NCBI GenBank assembly: GCA_900318275.1
Contig: ONJY01000002.1
Location: forward strand, 1 to 64,000
Origin: an uncultured Bacteroidales bacterium
GTDB lineage: Bacteria > Bacteroidota > Bacteroidia > Bacteroidales > P3
Length of the DNA stretch: 64,000 nt
Reading direction: 5' to 3'
In this document: positions 35,499 through 44,023 of the stretch, in pieces
How positions within the stretch are numbered: the first letter of the stretch is position 1
Layout of the letters: the number at the start of each line of letters is the position of its first letter
The notes under the pieces: model-generated
What the model was told of the DNA's origin: nothing
Databases searched by the model: none
What the model saw: only the letters and a program-made list of their open reading frames with translations
Translations under genes and position numbers: made by a program

Positions 35499-37073
35499 TT
35501 AATTTAGCGGAGTGAGGGTGGTGCGGCGGTTCTTGGCGCGGCCTTCAGGGGTGTCGTTGTCGGCCACGGGGCGGCTCTCACCATAGCCTCGGTAGGTGAG
35601 GCGGTCGGCGGCGACGCCACGCTCCACGAGGTAGTCATAGACGGCTTTGGCGCGGCGCTCGCTGAGCACGAGGTTGTCCTCGTCGCTGCCCACAGCGTCG
35701 GTGTGGCCGCCGACCTCGAGGCGCAGCTTGGGATGGCGCTGCAGGGCCTCGGCCAGGCGGTCGAGCTCGGCCAGCGAGGTCTCGAGCAGGGTGGCTTTGG
35801 CGGTCTCAAAGAAGATGTTGCGCAGGGTGACGGTGTCGCCGAGGGTAAGCAGGTTCTCGGCCTGCCGGATGGGGTCGATGAAGGTGATGCGCTCGGGGCG
35901 CGAGGGAGCCGGCATGACGAAGGAGTAGAGGTCCTGCTGGCCGTAGCCGTCGGGGCGGTCGCTGGAGAAGAGGGCCGTGCGGCCGTCGGGGGCTACGATG
36001 AGGTTGTTTTCGTCGCCGGGGGTGTTGATGGGGTAGCCCAGGTTGACGGGGTTGCCCCAGGTGCTGTCGCTGGTGCGCTTGACCATGTAGAGGTCGCTGC
36101 CGCCCATGCCCATGCGGCCGTCGGAGGCGAAGTAGAGGGTCTTGTCGTCGAAGTGTATGTAGGGCGCTGTCTCGTTGCCTTTGGTGTTTACCGTGGGCCC
36201 CATGTTGCGGGGCTTGCTCCAGCGGCCTTCCTCGAGGGTGCAGTACCAGATGTCTATGCCGCCGTAGCCGCCGCTGCGGTTGGAGGCGAAGTAGAGGGTG
36301 TAGCCGTCGATGCTGAGCGAAGGGAACGACTCCCAGTAGACGCTGTTGACGGGTGCGCCGAGGTTGCGGGGACGGCCCCAGCGGTCGCCGTGTCGCACGC
36401 TCATGTATAAGTCGCAGCCCGTGGGCTCGTTGTTGCGGCCGCAGCCGGTGAAGATGACGATGCGGCCGTCGTGCGAGATGGTCTGCGCCCCCTCGTTGCC
36501 GTGACTGTTGAGGGGCTCGGGCATGCGCTCGGCAGGGCCCCAGTCGAGCTCCATGGTGTCGTAGAGCGAGATGTAGAAGTCCTCCTCTTGCGGCAGGCCC
36601 CGCTGGGTGTAGAGGTTGCGTGGCGAGCGGCGGGTGAAGACCAACGTGCGGTAGTCGGCCGTGAGGGCGGGCATATACTCGTCGTCGGGGGTGTTGACGT
36701 TAGGGCCAAGGTTGACGGGCCGGAAGGGCACGGGGTTCTCTACGGCATGCTGACGCCATTCGGCCGTACGGATGCCTTCCTGCGCTTCCTGACGCCAACG
36801 GGTGCTCTTGGGGTTGAGGTCGAGGCAGCGCTGATAGCAGTCGCGCGCTCTGGTATACTGCGTCAGAGCCATGTACTGGTTGCCCATCAGCAGCCAGGCT
36901 TCGGCATACTGGGGGTCTATATCCAGCGCCTTGTTGAGCAGCTTGATAGCCTCCTCATACTGCCCCACGACGCTCTTCTCCACAGCCTGCTCGAAGAGGG
37001 GTTCGCTCTTGGGCGTCTGGCCCACCGATGCAAGCGGCAACAGGAGCAGGAACAGCAGCAGTCTTCTTTTCAT
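35499..37073 (-). CDS. TPR-PD40-OmpA protein, PorE-like
   Basis: The 524-residue exported protein has a signal peptide (LLLFLLLLPLASVGQ), a TPR region (about 25-95, EEAIKLLNKALDIDPQYAEAW), WD40-like PD40 propeller repeats (about 120-395, e.g. PSLSIDGYTLYFASNRSGGYGGIDIWY), and an OmpA peptidoglycan-binding domain (about 415-524, GGHTDAVGSDEDN...SERRAKAVYDYL). This is the order found in PorE, a T9SS-associated protein of Porphyromonas gingivalis, except that the carboxypeptidase-regulatory domain is not evident and there is no lipobox. Assignment to T9SS is inferred, supported by two T9SS cargoes in the window. It lies 2 bases after the next upstream gene. Confidence 0.78.
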   Translation of the reverse strand: MKRRLLLFLLLLPLASVGQTPKSEPLFEQAVEKSVVGQYEEAIKLLNKALDIDPQYAEAWLLMGNQYMALTQYTRARDCYQRCLDLNPKSTRWRQEAQEGIRTAEWRQHAVENPVPFRPVNLGPNVNTPDDEYMPALTADYRTLVFTRRSPRNLYTQRGLPQEEDFYISLYDTMELDWGPAERMPEPLNSHGNEGAQTISHDGRIVIFTGCGRNNEPTGCDLYMSVRHGDRWGRPRNLGAPVNSVYWESFPSLSIDGYTLYFASNRSGGYGGIDIWYCTLEEGRWSKPRNMGPTVNTKGNETAPYIHFDDKTLYFASDGRMGMGGSDLYMVKRTSDSTWGNPVNLGYPINTPGDENNLIVAPDGRTALFSSDRPDGYGQQDLYSFVMPAPSRPERITFIDPIRQAENLLTLGDTVTLRNIFFETAKATLLETSLAELDRLAEALQRHPKLRLEVGGHTDAVGSDEDNLVLSERRAKAVYDYLVERGVAADRLTYRGYGESRPVADNDTPEGRAKNRRTTLTPLN

Positions 37074-37075
37074 GG

Positions 37076-37918
37076 TTATACCTTATGCTTTTGTATCCAG
37101 GTATGGAAATCGGGGAGGCTGTCGCGGACGAGCACCGGCTTGAGGTAGTCTTGCTGCATTGGAATGGGACGGTCAACCTTGACTTCCTCCTCACGCTCGT
37201 TGATAAACTGCAGCACTTCATCCTCGGTCACATCCATCAGCTGCATGTTGATGGCGTTGAGGTAGCGGATATACTCGGCAAGGTAAAGGTAATAGGTGGC
37301 GCGGTTGTGCACCTGCCTTACGGTACTCCGAAACTTCATATTGTGCAAAATCTTTGACTGCAACGACTTTCCATCGTAGGCATCGCGATTGCCTTTCACC
37401 TCATCAATCCCGTCCTGGAGATCCTGGGCGAACGACATGTAGTCCTCCCTGATGTGATTCATGGCGCTGAAGCACTTGCCCACATTGTCTATGAACTGGA
37501 AACTACCCATATTCTTCCACGTCTCGATGGAGTTGGAGAATATCTGCTCCACCGTTTTGTCATAGCTGAACATAGTGACGGCTGCCACCATGTTCACGTT
37601 TTCAATCATGCCGGAATACTTAGGGTCATCGAGCGAATCGACGGGAATGGCGAGGAGCATGGTGCCAAGGGTGTCGCGCCAGGAAAGCTCCTTATGGACA
37701 TCTTCCAGCCTCTGCGCGTATTGCTCGATGTTGCCCATCACCATCATGGCTGTAAGCTTGCGCTCCTGCGCCTTGTGGTGCTGCTGAATGATGGCGGTGG
37801 TACCGAAGGTGAGGATGATGGATATGGTGGTACCGAGGAAGGTGTATAGCAAGTTTCTCCAGAAGCGATTGCCACCGTTCATGGGCTGAAGTTCGGGGGG
37901 ATTGGGTATATCTTCCAT
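37076..37918 (-). CDS. Single-span membrane protein, function unknown
   Basis: The 280-residue protein has a short cytoplasmic N-terminus (MEDIPNPPELQPMNGG), one membrane span (about 22-44, LLYTFLGTTISIILTFGTTAIIQ), and a helical extracytoplasmic domain rich in charged residues with coiled-coil-like stretches. No known domain is recognised. It is followed after 2 bases by the PorE-like gene, so the pair is one transcription unit, and a role at the envelope is plausible only from that. It is preceded by the ackA terminator. Confidence 0.55.
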   Translation of the reverse strand: MEDIPNPPELQPMNGGNRFWRNLLYTFLGTTISIILTFGTTAIIQQHHKAQERKLTAMMVMGNIEQYAQRLEDVHKELSWRDTLGTMLLAIPVDSLDDPKYSGMIENVNMVAAVTMFSYDKTVEQIFSNSIETWKNMGSFQFIDNVGKCFSAMNHIREDYMSFAQDLQDGIDEVKGNRDAYDGKSLQSKILHNMKFRSTVRQVHNRATYYLYLAEYIRYLNAINMQLMDVTEDEVLQFINEREEEVKVDRPIPMQQDYLKPVLVRDSLPDFHTWIQKHKV

Positions 37919-37936
37919 AGCAAGGCCTTATTAAGG

Positions 37937-37973
37937 ACAAAGGGTCTCCCTCTGTGTGTGGGAAACCCTTTGT
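37937..37973 (-). terminator. Terminator-like hairpin after ackA
   Basis: ACAAAGGGT and ACCCTTTGT form a perfect 9-bp stem, extended by TCCC/GGGA across one mismatch, around a T/G-rich loop. It lies 16 bases downstream of the ackA stop. The U-run after the stem is weak, so efficiency is uncertain. CCTTATTAAGG next to it is an additional small palindrome. Confidence 0.65.
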
Positions 37974-37989
37974 TCATTGTTTGTTTGTA

Positions 37990-39198
37990 TTACTTAACCA
38001 GGCTGTAGGTGTCGCTGGCGATGACGTACTCCTCGTCGGTGGTGACGACGACGACAGCCATCTTCGAGTCGGGTGTGCTGAGGATGATGTCCTCGCCCAT
38101 GACGTTGTCGTTCTTCGAGAAGTCTATCTTGATGCCGAGGCACTCCATGTTCTCCAGGATAGGACGACGCATGAACCAGGCGTTCTCGCCGATGCCGCCG
38201 GTGAAGAGCAGCAGGTCGCAGCCGCCCATCTCGGCCATGTAGCCGCCTATGTAGCGTTTCACACGCTGGGCAAACATGTCGAAGGCGTAGGTGGCACGTA
38301 CGTCACCGGCATCGCGACCGGCGCGGATGTCGCGCATGTCCTGCTTGCCGCCGCTGATGCCCACCAAGCCGCTCTGCTTGTTGAGAATCTTGGTGATGTC
38401 CTTCCAGTCCTTGCCGTTCTCGACAATCTCTTTCTTGATGATGAACTCGATGACGCCGGGGTCGACATCGCCGGGACGTGAACCCATCAGCAGGCCCTCA
38501 AGCGGGGTCATACCCATGGTGGTGTCGAAGCTCTTGCCGTGGTCGATGGCGCATATAGAAGCACCGCTGCCAAGGTGGCAAGAGACTATCTTAAGGTCTT
38601 TCCAGTCCTTGCCAATCATCTTGGCGGCCTTCTCGGCGACGAACTTGTGGCTGGTGCCGTGGAAGCCGTAGCGGCGCACGCCGTACTTTTCATAGTACTC
38701 GTAAGGCACACCATAGAGGTAGCTCTTGGGCGGCAAGGTGCTGTGGAAGGCGGTGTCAAACACGGCCACCTGGGGCACGCCGGGCAGCACCTCACGCATG
38801 GCATAGATACCGGCGAGGTTGCCTGGAGTGTGCAGCGGGGCAAGGGGAGTAAGGGCTTTAATCTTCTCGATGACCTCATCGGTTACCACAACGCTCTTGT
38901 CGAAGGTCTCGCCACCATGGGCAACACGGTTGCCGACAGCGCCAATCTCCTTGAAGTCTTTGATGACACCCATCTGGGGGTCGATAAGGGCGTTGAGGAC
39001 AATCTTGATACCGGCGGTATGGTCGGGGATGAGCACCTGCTCGTAGTGCTTCTGACCGTTCCACTTGTGGGTGAACTCACCCATCTCAAGACCGATGCGC
39101 TCCAGCAGACCTTTGGCCATCACCTGGGCATTGTTTGCCATGTCGACCAGCTGATATTTGATCGACGAGCTTCCGCAGTTCAATACTAAAATCTTCAT
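37990..39198 (-). CDS. ackA: Acetate kinase
   Basis: AckA makes ATP from acetyl phosphate at the end of fermentation. The 402-residue protein carries LVLNCGSSSIKYQL (N-terminal phosphate-1 motif), GNRVAHGGETF, VFDTAFHSTLPP, RYGFHGTSHKFV, CHLGSGASICAI and FTGGIGENAWFMR, all family signatures. The usual partner pta is not adjacent. A promoter box lies at 39260-39267 and a hairpin after the stop, so it is probably monocistronic. Confidence 0.97.
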   Translation of the reverse strand: MKILVLNCGSSSIKYQLVDMANNAQVMAKGLLERIGLEMGEFTHKWNGQKHYEQVLIPDHTAGIKIVLNALIDPQMGVIKDFKEIGAVGNRVAHGGETFDKSVVVTDEVIEKIKALTPLAPLHTPGNLAGIYAMREVLPGVPQVAVFDTAFHSTLPPKSYLYGVPYEYYEKYGVRRYGFHGTSHKFVAEKAAKMIGKDWKDLKIVSCHLGSGASICAIDHGKSFDTTMGMTPLEGLLMGSRPGDVDPGVIEFIIKKEIVENGKDWKDITKILNKQSGLVGISGGKQDMRDIRAGRDAGDVRATYAFDMFAQRVKRYIGGYMAEMGGCDLLLFTGGIGENAWFMRRPILENMECLGIKIDFSKNDNVMGEDIILSTPDSKMAVVVVTTDEEYVIASDTYSLVK

Positions 39199-39259
39199 AT
39201 TATGCTATATTTTTGATTTATAATCTATTTGTCAGGACATAGCTTAGATTATGACCTGC

Positions 39260-39267
39260 CAAAGATA
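39260..39267 (-). promoter_or_regulatory. -7 promoter box of ackA
   Basis: On the minus strand TATCTTTG, preceded by CAGTTTTTTTCG, matches TAnnTTTG. The leader to the ackA ATG would be about 55 bases. No convincing TTTG is seen at -33. Confidence 0.6.
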
Positions 39268-39311
39268 CGAAAAAAAACTGAACCGTGAACTTTTTTAACA
39301 CAAAACCGCCA

Positions 39312-40082
39312 TTACTGTATCCCGAAAAGAGCACGGGCATTGGCGGTAGTCTGCTCGGCAACCTCGGCGATGGTAATACCACGCAGGTCGGCTATTTTCT
39401 GCGCAATAAGCGGGATATAAGAACTTTCGTTGCGCTGGCCGCGATGTGGCACAGGACTCAAATATGGGGCATCGGTCTCAAGCAGCAAGTGGTCGAGAGG
39501 AATTACACGTGCTATTTCGGCCATGGCGGCATTCTTAAATGTGACAACACCACCGATGCCAAGCATGAAGCCCATCTCGACAGCGCGCTGAGCCTCCTGC
39601 AGGCTTCCTCCAAAACAATGCATGACGCCACGATAGGTGGCGCGGTTGAGGTCGCGCAGCAGACCGAAGACCTCGTTGTGAGCCTTACGTATGTGTAGTG
39701 CTACCGGCAGGTTGAATTCCTCAGCCCAAAGCATCTGACGCTTCAACACCTCGCGTTGCTGTTCTTCATAGGTACGGTCCCAATAAAGATCCATGCCTAT
39801 CTCGCCGACAGCCACAAAGCCTCCTTTTTCAAGCCTCCCTCGCACATGCGTGAGTTCTGTCTCGAAATCCTCTTTCACCGATGTTGGATGTAGGCCAGCC
39901 ATACGGCGAAAGTGAGACGGCTCATGTTCATAGAGCGCATCAAGGCGTGCAGTTGAGGAACTATCAATGTCAGGGAGCAACATCATATCCACACCGGCAT
40001 CGATGGCACGCTGAATCGTCTGTTCACGGTCGGCGTCAAAAGCCTCATCATAAAGATGGCAATGGGTGTCAATAAATGTCAT
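39312..40082 (-). CDS. TatD-family metal-dependent hydrolase
   Basis: The 256-residue TIM-barrel protein starts FIDTHCHLYD (first metal site). It has the Glu of AVGEIGMDLYWD, the His of LPVALHIRKAHNEVF, GVMHCFGGSLQEA and the Asp of LLETDAPYLSPVPHRGQRNE. These are the TatD signatures; the family acts as 3'-5' exonucleases or D-aminoacyl-tRNA-like hydrolases, so the exact substrate is uncertain. It overlaps the DUF2520 gene by four bases and closes the operon. Confidence 0.92.
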   Translation of the reverse strand: MTFIDTHCHLYDEAFDADREQTIQRAIDAGVDMMLLPDIDSSSTARLDALYEHEPSHFRRMAGLHPTSVKEDFETELTHVRGRLEKGGFVAVGEIGMDLYWDRTYEEQQREVLKRQMLWAEEFNLPVALHIRKAHNEVFGLLRDLNRATYRGVMHCFGGSLQEAQRAVEMGFMLGIGGVVTFKNAAMAEIARVIPLDHLLLETDAPYLSPVPHRGQRNESSYIPLIAQKIADLRGITIAEVAEQTTANARALFGIQ

Positions 40083-40846
40083 CGCGACTGAATTATCTCG
40101 GTCATGAGGTCGTATAAGCGCAGCAACTCTGGCTGGTCGGCAAGCAACGAACGCTGCATCGCAATAGTTTTGTCGTCATGGCGTACCGCCGGACCAGTCA
40201 TTTGCGGCCACAGGCTACCAAAGTCCCACTTGCGGAGCGTCTGCTCTGCCAATGGGCGCAACATACTGAAGTCAAGATTTTGGCCCTGCATGTAATCCTG
40301 AGCCAAGGCATTTATTGCGCAGACAAAGTTACTGACCATAACAGAAGCCAGATGCGCATGACGGCGTTGCTCGCCATCCAGGTGGTAAATACAAGGGCTA
40401 ACAAGCAGCATAAGGTCCTCTATCTCCTTCACTACATCAGCGGAACATCCCTCGATGCAGAACGGTATACGGTTGTAGTCCATAGCAATGTCTCGCACGA
40501 AAGTCTGGGGAGACCACACGACACCATAGCGAGGGCTTATATGCTTGAGAATAGAAGCCGGGGTTGAACCTGAAGTATGAATTACCAACGAGTGGCGTAG
40601 ACGTAGGTCGAGAGCCAAGTCGTAGAGTGCATCGTCGCCAACACAAAGTATACATACATCAATATCCTCGTCAAGAGAAGCATAATCGTCGATAGGCACA
40701 GCATCAACACGCATGGCAAGCAACCGCGCATGTTTGTAAGTGCGAGACAAAATCTGCCGTATCTGACAACCGGCGGCGTGAAAAGCTATGGCAAGGTGGG
40801 TGGCTACGTTTCCGGAGCCAACAATGCTAATATTCGTCTTCTTCAA
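40079..40846 (-). CDS. Rossmann-fold DUF2520 oxidoreductase-like protein
   Basis: The 255-residue product has an N-terminal NAD(P)-binding Rossmann domain (NISIVGSGNVATHLA, GxGxxA) and a helical C-terminal DUF2520 domain (HAHLASVMVSNFVCAINALAQ). It resembles pyrroline-carboxylate-reductase-like dehydrogenases of unknown substrate. I place the start at a TTG (40844-40846), giving MKKTNISIVGSGNVA. It has AGAGGA seven bases upstream and overlaps the end of DUF2795 by 20 bases. An ATG 75 bases further upstream lies deep in DUF2795 and would add residues not fitting the fold. It overlaps tatD by four bases. Confidence 0.82.
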   Translation of the reverse strand: MKKTNISIVGSGNVATHLAIAFHAAGCQIRQILSRTYKHARLLAMRVDAVPIDDYASLDEDIDVCILCVGDDALYDLALDLRLRHSLVIHTSGSTPASILKHISPRYGVVWSPQTFVRDIAMDYNRIPFCIEGCSADVVKEIEDLMLLVSPCIYHLDGEQRRHAHLASVMVSNFVCAINALAQDYMQGQNLDFSMLRPLAEQTLRKWDFGSLWPQMTGPAVRHDDKTIAMQRSLLADQPELLRLYDLMTEIIQSR

Positions 40847-41048
40847 AGAAAAAGTCCTCTTTGGTGGGATAGTCGGGCCAGATGTCCTCAATGCTTTCAT
40901 ACTGGTCTCCTTCATCCTCAATCTCCTGCAGGTTCTCTATCACCTCCATAGGAGCACCGGTACGTTGTGCGTAATCAATAAGTTCTTCCTTCGTCGCCGG
41001 CCAAGGTGCGTCTTCCAATTTCGATGCCAATTCAAGTGTCCAATACAT
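40827..41048 (-). CDS. DUF2795 domain protein
   Basis: This 73-residue acidic protein begins MYWTLELASKLEDAPWPATK and continues EELIDYAQRTGAPMEVIENLQ, ending with the acidic tail EDFFFEEDEY. The pattern matches the small Bacteroidota DUF2795 family, function unknown. It has a textbook promoter of its own (41071-41101) and overlaps the following gene by 20 bases. Confidence 0.88.
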   Translation of the reverse strand: MYWTLELASKLEDAPWPATKEELIDYAQRTGAPMEVIENLQEIEDEGDQYESIEDIWPDYPTKEDFFFEEDEY

Positions 41049-41070
41049 ACTCTGTAGCTAAAAATTTTTG

Positions 41071-41101
41071 CAAAAGTACATCTTTTTCCAATACTGACAA
41101 A
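41071..41101 (-). promoter_or_regulatory. Promoter of the DUF2795-DUF2520-tatD operon
   Basis: On the minus strand TTTG (41098-41101), 19 bases, then TACTTTTG (41071-41078). This is the best match to the Bacteroidota sigma-ABfr consensus in the window. The leader to the ATG at 41048 is short, about 15 bases. Confidence 0.85.
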
Positions 41102-41113
41102 TATTTTTTTCAA

Positions 41114-41659
41114 TCAGTTGATATACAAATCCTCCTTCTCTCCCGACATAACCACAGCACGTCTTGCAAGCACAAACAGATAGTCGGAAAGACGGTTTAG
41201 ATAGCGCTGTATAACATCGTCTATTTTCGTCTCTTTAGCTAGAGTCACAACGCACCTCTCTGCTCGACGGCATACCGTACGGCACACATGACACTGGGCA
41301 CCCTCCATGGTACCTCCAGCAATGACAAAATTATGCAACTTCGGTAGTTGGTCTGTGATAGTGTCTATTTGACGCTCAAGCATATCCACCTCCTCTTGCT
41401 CCAACTGTGGCAAACGAGCATAGATCTCAGCATCCTCGGTAGCTAAAAGTGTTTGAAGGGTGAATAGGTTATGCTGCACAGCCTTTAACTCGTCATAATA
41501 GCCACCTTGCTGCTTACGCATCATCTCCGCAAGAAGTCCAATATGCGAGTTGAGCTCGTCTACAGTACCGTAAGCTTCTACTCGTACATCGTCTTTACTA
41601 ACACGGGTACCCCCCACGAGCGATGTGGTGCCTTTATCCCCTGTCTTAGTATAAATCAT
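41114..41659 (-). CDS. PduO-type cob(I)alamin adenosyltransferase
   Basis: The 181-residue helical protein starts MIYTKTGDKGTTSLVGGTRVSK, the ATP-binding loop of PduO. It continues VEAYGTVDELNSHIG and ends with the family helix CRRAERCVVTLAKE and YLNRLSDYLFVLARR. It converts cob(I)alamin to adenosylcobalamin. No other cobalamin genes are near, which would suit a salvaging organism. It overlaps the NifU-like gene by four bases. Confidence 0.95.
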   Translation of the reverse strand: MIYTKTGDKGTTSLVGGTRVSKDDVRVEAYGTVDELNSHIGLLAEMMRKQQGGYYDELKAVQHNLFTLQTLLATEDAEIYARLPQLEQEEVDMLERQIDTITDQLPKLHNFVIAGGTMEGAQCHVCRTVCRRAERCVVTLAKETKIDDVIQRYLNRLSDYLFVLARRAVVMSGEKEDLYIN

Positions 41660-41901
41660 ATCTTTTCAACTGATTTTACTTCAGGAATAACCTTCTTGAG
41701 GGCCTGTTCTATACCCTGCTTGAGGGTCTGCATAGCATGTGGACAAGAACCACAATGTCCTTTAAGGCGCACAATGACAACACCCTCGGCGGTCATATCA
41801 ACATATTCTACATCGCCACCGTCCTGCTGAAGGTAGGGGCGTATCTGTGCCAGAGCGTTCTTCACTTTCTGCTCGACGGCCGGTTTCTCTTGATCGGTCA
41901 T
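41656..41901 (-). CDS. NifU-like C-terminal-domain Fe-S scaffold/carrier
   Basis: The 81-residue protein is a free-standing NifU C-terminal (Nfu) domain. It contains RPYLQQDGGDVEYVDM and the CxxC cluster-binding motif HCGSCPHAMQTLK. Such proteins pass [4Fe-4S] clusters to targets. It is located between apbC and pduO (2 bases after apbC), next to another Fe-S carrier, which supports a cluster-delivery pair. Confidence 0.93.
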   Translation of the reverse strand: MTDQEKPAVEQKVKNALAQIRPYLQQDGGDVEYVDMTAEGVVIVRLKGHCGSCPHAMQTLKQGIEQALKKVIPEVKSVEKI

Positions 41902-41903
41902 GG

Positions 41904-42983
41904 CTATTTGATATTTAGTTTACAAATCTCTTTTATGGTGTTCTGTGCCAGTTCATCAAAGGCGTCTCGCACAGGGTCTTGCGTCTTGTCGGGTGCATAA
42001 AGTGCTATCGGCTTGCCACTGTCGCCACTCTCGGCTATACTCTGCACCAGGGGTATTTCTCCCAGCAACGGTATGTTCATCTCCTCAGCCAAACGGCGAC
42101 ACCCACCTTTTCCAAAGATATAGTACTTGTTCTGTGGCAACTCCGCAGGAGTGAAGTATGCCATATTCTCCACAAAGCCCAGCACCGGGATATTGATCGC
42201 CTCGTTCTGGAACAACTCAACGCCACGCACTACATCGGCCAAAGCCACCTGTTGCGGGGTGCTGACTATGATGGCACCTGTTACCGGCATAGTTTGTGCC
42301 AGCGTGAGCTGAATGTCACCCGTTCCCGGAGGCATATCGACAACCAAGTAGTCTATCTCATCCCACCAGGTCTCCCCTATCAGCTGTTTCAGAGCACCAC
42401 TTGCCATTGGACCACGCCATGCCATTGCCTTGTTGGCATCCACGAAAAAGCCCACCGACATCAGCTTGATGCCATATTTCTCTATTGGCAGCATATAGGT
42501 CTTTTCGTCCACACGGTGTCCATAGATTTCCTCCCCTTCCACTCCAAGCATAATAGGGATTGAGGGACCGTAGATGTCGGCATCCACCAGGCCTACTTTT
42601 GCACCAGTCTTTGCCAACGAGATAGCCAGGTTGACGGCCACAGTACTCTTGCCCACGCCACCTTTACCAGAAGCCACAACAATGGTGTTATGTATGTTCT
42701 TGAAGACTTCCTTAAACTCCTCTTTTGGGTCAGGCTGGGGCTTGCTGGTGAGGTTAATCTCTACTTCTGCTTCACGATCTACCAATTCGTGGATAGCATT
42801 GATGCAGTCGTCGCTCATCTTTTTCTTCATGGGGCAGGCGGGGGTGGTGAGTACAAGGTCAAAACTCACTTTCTTGCCTTCGACCTTGATGTTCTCTATC
42901 ATGCCCAACTCTGTCAAGCTACGGCCAAGGTCAGGGTCGTTCACATGGCCCAGGGCCATCTCTATTTGTGTTGTTGTTATCAT
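41904..42983 (-). CDS. Mrp/ApbC family P-loop Fe-S carrier
   Basis: The 359-residue protein has an N-terminal MIP18/DUF59 domain (about 1-75, HVNDPDLGRSLTELGM, TTPACPMKKKM) and a ParA-like ATPase with the deviant Walker A VASGKGGVGKST (about 103-114) and the DADIYGPSIP, DMPPGTGD motifs. The C-terminal CxxC that binds the cluster in E. coli ApbC is missing; the region reads MAYFTPAELPQNKYYIFGKGGC, with a single Cys. It is coupled to the TlpA gene by a four-base overlap. Confidence 0.93.
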   Translation of the reverse strand: MITTTQIEMALGHVNDPDLGRSLTELGMIENIKVEGKKVSFDLVLTTPACPMKKKMSDDCINAIHELVDREAEVEINLTSKPQPDPKEEFKEVFKNIHNTIVVASGKGGVGKSTVAVNLAISLAKTGAKVGLVDADIYGPSIPIMLGVEGEEIYGHRVDEKTYMLPIEKYGIKLMSVGFFVDANKAMAWRGPMASGALKQLIGETWWDEIDYLVVDMPPGTGDIQLTLAQTMPVTGAIIVSTPQQVALADVVRGVELFQNEAINIPVLGFVENMAYFTPAELPQNKYYIFGKGGCRRLAEEMNIPLLGEIPLVQSIAESGDSGKPIALYAPDKTQDPVRDAFDELAQNTIKEICKLNIK

Positions 42984-44023
42984 TGTCCGAATATCTCTTT
43001 TAATTTCTGTTCCAGTTGTTGTCCACGCAAATTACGTGCCAAGACCCTCCCTTCGCGGTCAACCAGCACTGTAGCGGGTATCGAGCTAATGCCATAGAGT
43101 CGTCCACCTGCGGAACTCCAGCCACGCAAATCGCTGACATGGTTCGACCAAACAAGGCCATCTGCCTCAATGGCACGCAACCACGCATCACGGTTGTTGT
43201 CGAGCGAGACACTGAATATCTCAAAACCTTTATCATGATAACGGTTATAGAGCCGTACAACGTTGGGGTTCTCCGAACGGCACGGACGGCACCACGAAGC
43301 CCAGAAGTCGATAAGCACCACTTTGCCACGCAGGTCGCTCAGACGTAATTCCTTGCCGTCACGGCCGGCCATCACAATATCCGGTGCCTCAGTACCTGTA
43401 GCTATCACCGAGCGCACCTTCTGGTCTACATGTTTCACGAAATCATTGTTGGCATAGCGAGTAATGGTACTGTCGCGCACCGTCTTGTAGAGGTCATAAT
43501 ATTCTTCAAAGGCTGACTCAAAATAAGTGACAAGGAATGCGCTCATCAACTCATTACTGTTGGCACGTATCAAGGCCTCCATGGCGTCAGGCATGGCGCC
43601 CTGCAGTTCAGGATTGGCTGTTACCTCTGCCATTATGTCAGTATAGCGGCGATACATTTCCATATTCCCCGAGCCCTTGACCTTGTTGATCTGAAGGATA
43701 TTAAGCGTAGGATTATACGCGACATCCATGCTTACCCTCTCTTTTGGTAACACTATCACGTGCAGAATCGGGCTTTGGGGGCGTGCCAGTGCCAGTGCGA
43801 AAAACTGAGCATCGCCGTCATTGCTGTAGCGCTCTATCTTTATACGGCCTTTGCTGTCGGGCATCAATGTATCGACAGGCGCCAATCGGTTCCCCTGCGG
43901 CTCACACACAACAACCCCGACACCGGCGTCAAGGCCTGTCAGCGTGCAGTTAAGGCTGCATTTCTGTGCGACAATACCCGTCACAGGCAACAAAGCAAAC
44001 AATATCGTCAATAGCTTTCTCAT
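42980..44023 (-). CDS. TlpA-like thioredoxin-fold protein, exported
   Basis: The 347-residue protein has a signal peptide (LLTILFALLPVTGIVAQ), a DUF4369-like N-terminal region (about 20-110), a helical middle, and a C-terminal AhpC/TSA-Redoxin domain. The active site is FWASWCRPCRSENPNV (WCRPC) and the cis-Pro segment ISSIPATVLVD. It is expected to act in periplasmic thiol-disulfide chemistry. It overlaps both the S41 protease and apbC by four bases each. Confidence 0.9.
   Translation of the reverse strand: MRKLLTILFALLPVTGIVAQKCSLNCTLTGLDAGVGVVVCEPQGNRLAPVDTLMPDSKGRIKIERYSNDGDAQFFALALARPQSPILHVIVLPKERVSMDVAYNPTLNILQINKVKGSGNMEMYRRYTDIMAEVTANPELQGAMPDAMEALIRANSNELMSAFLVTYFESAFEEYYDLYKTVRDSTITRYANNDFVKHVDQKVRSVIATGTEAPDIVMAGRDGKELRLSDLRGKVVLIDFWASWCRPCRSENPNVVRLYNRYHDKGFEIFSVSLDNNRDAWLRAIEADGLVWSNHVSDLRGWSSAGGRLYGISSIPATVLVDREGRVLARNLRGQQLEQKLKEIFGQ

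Noticed and set aside
37990-39198. Expectation of a pta-ackA operon
   Set aside because: No phosphotransacetylase is present on either side; ackA is flanked by its own promoter box and a terminator-like hairpin.
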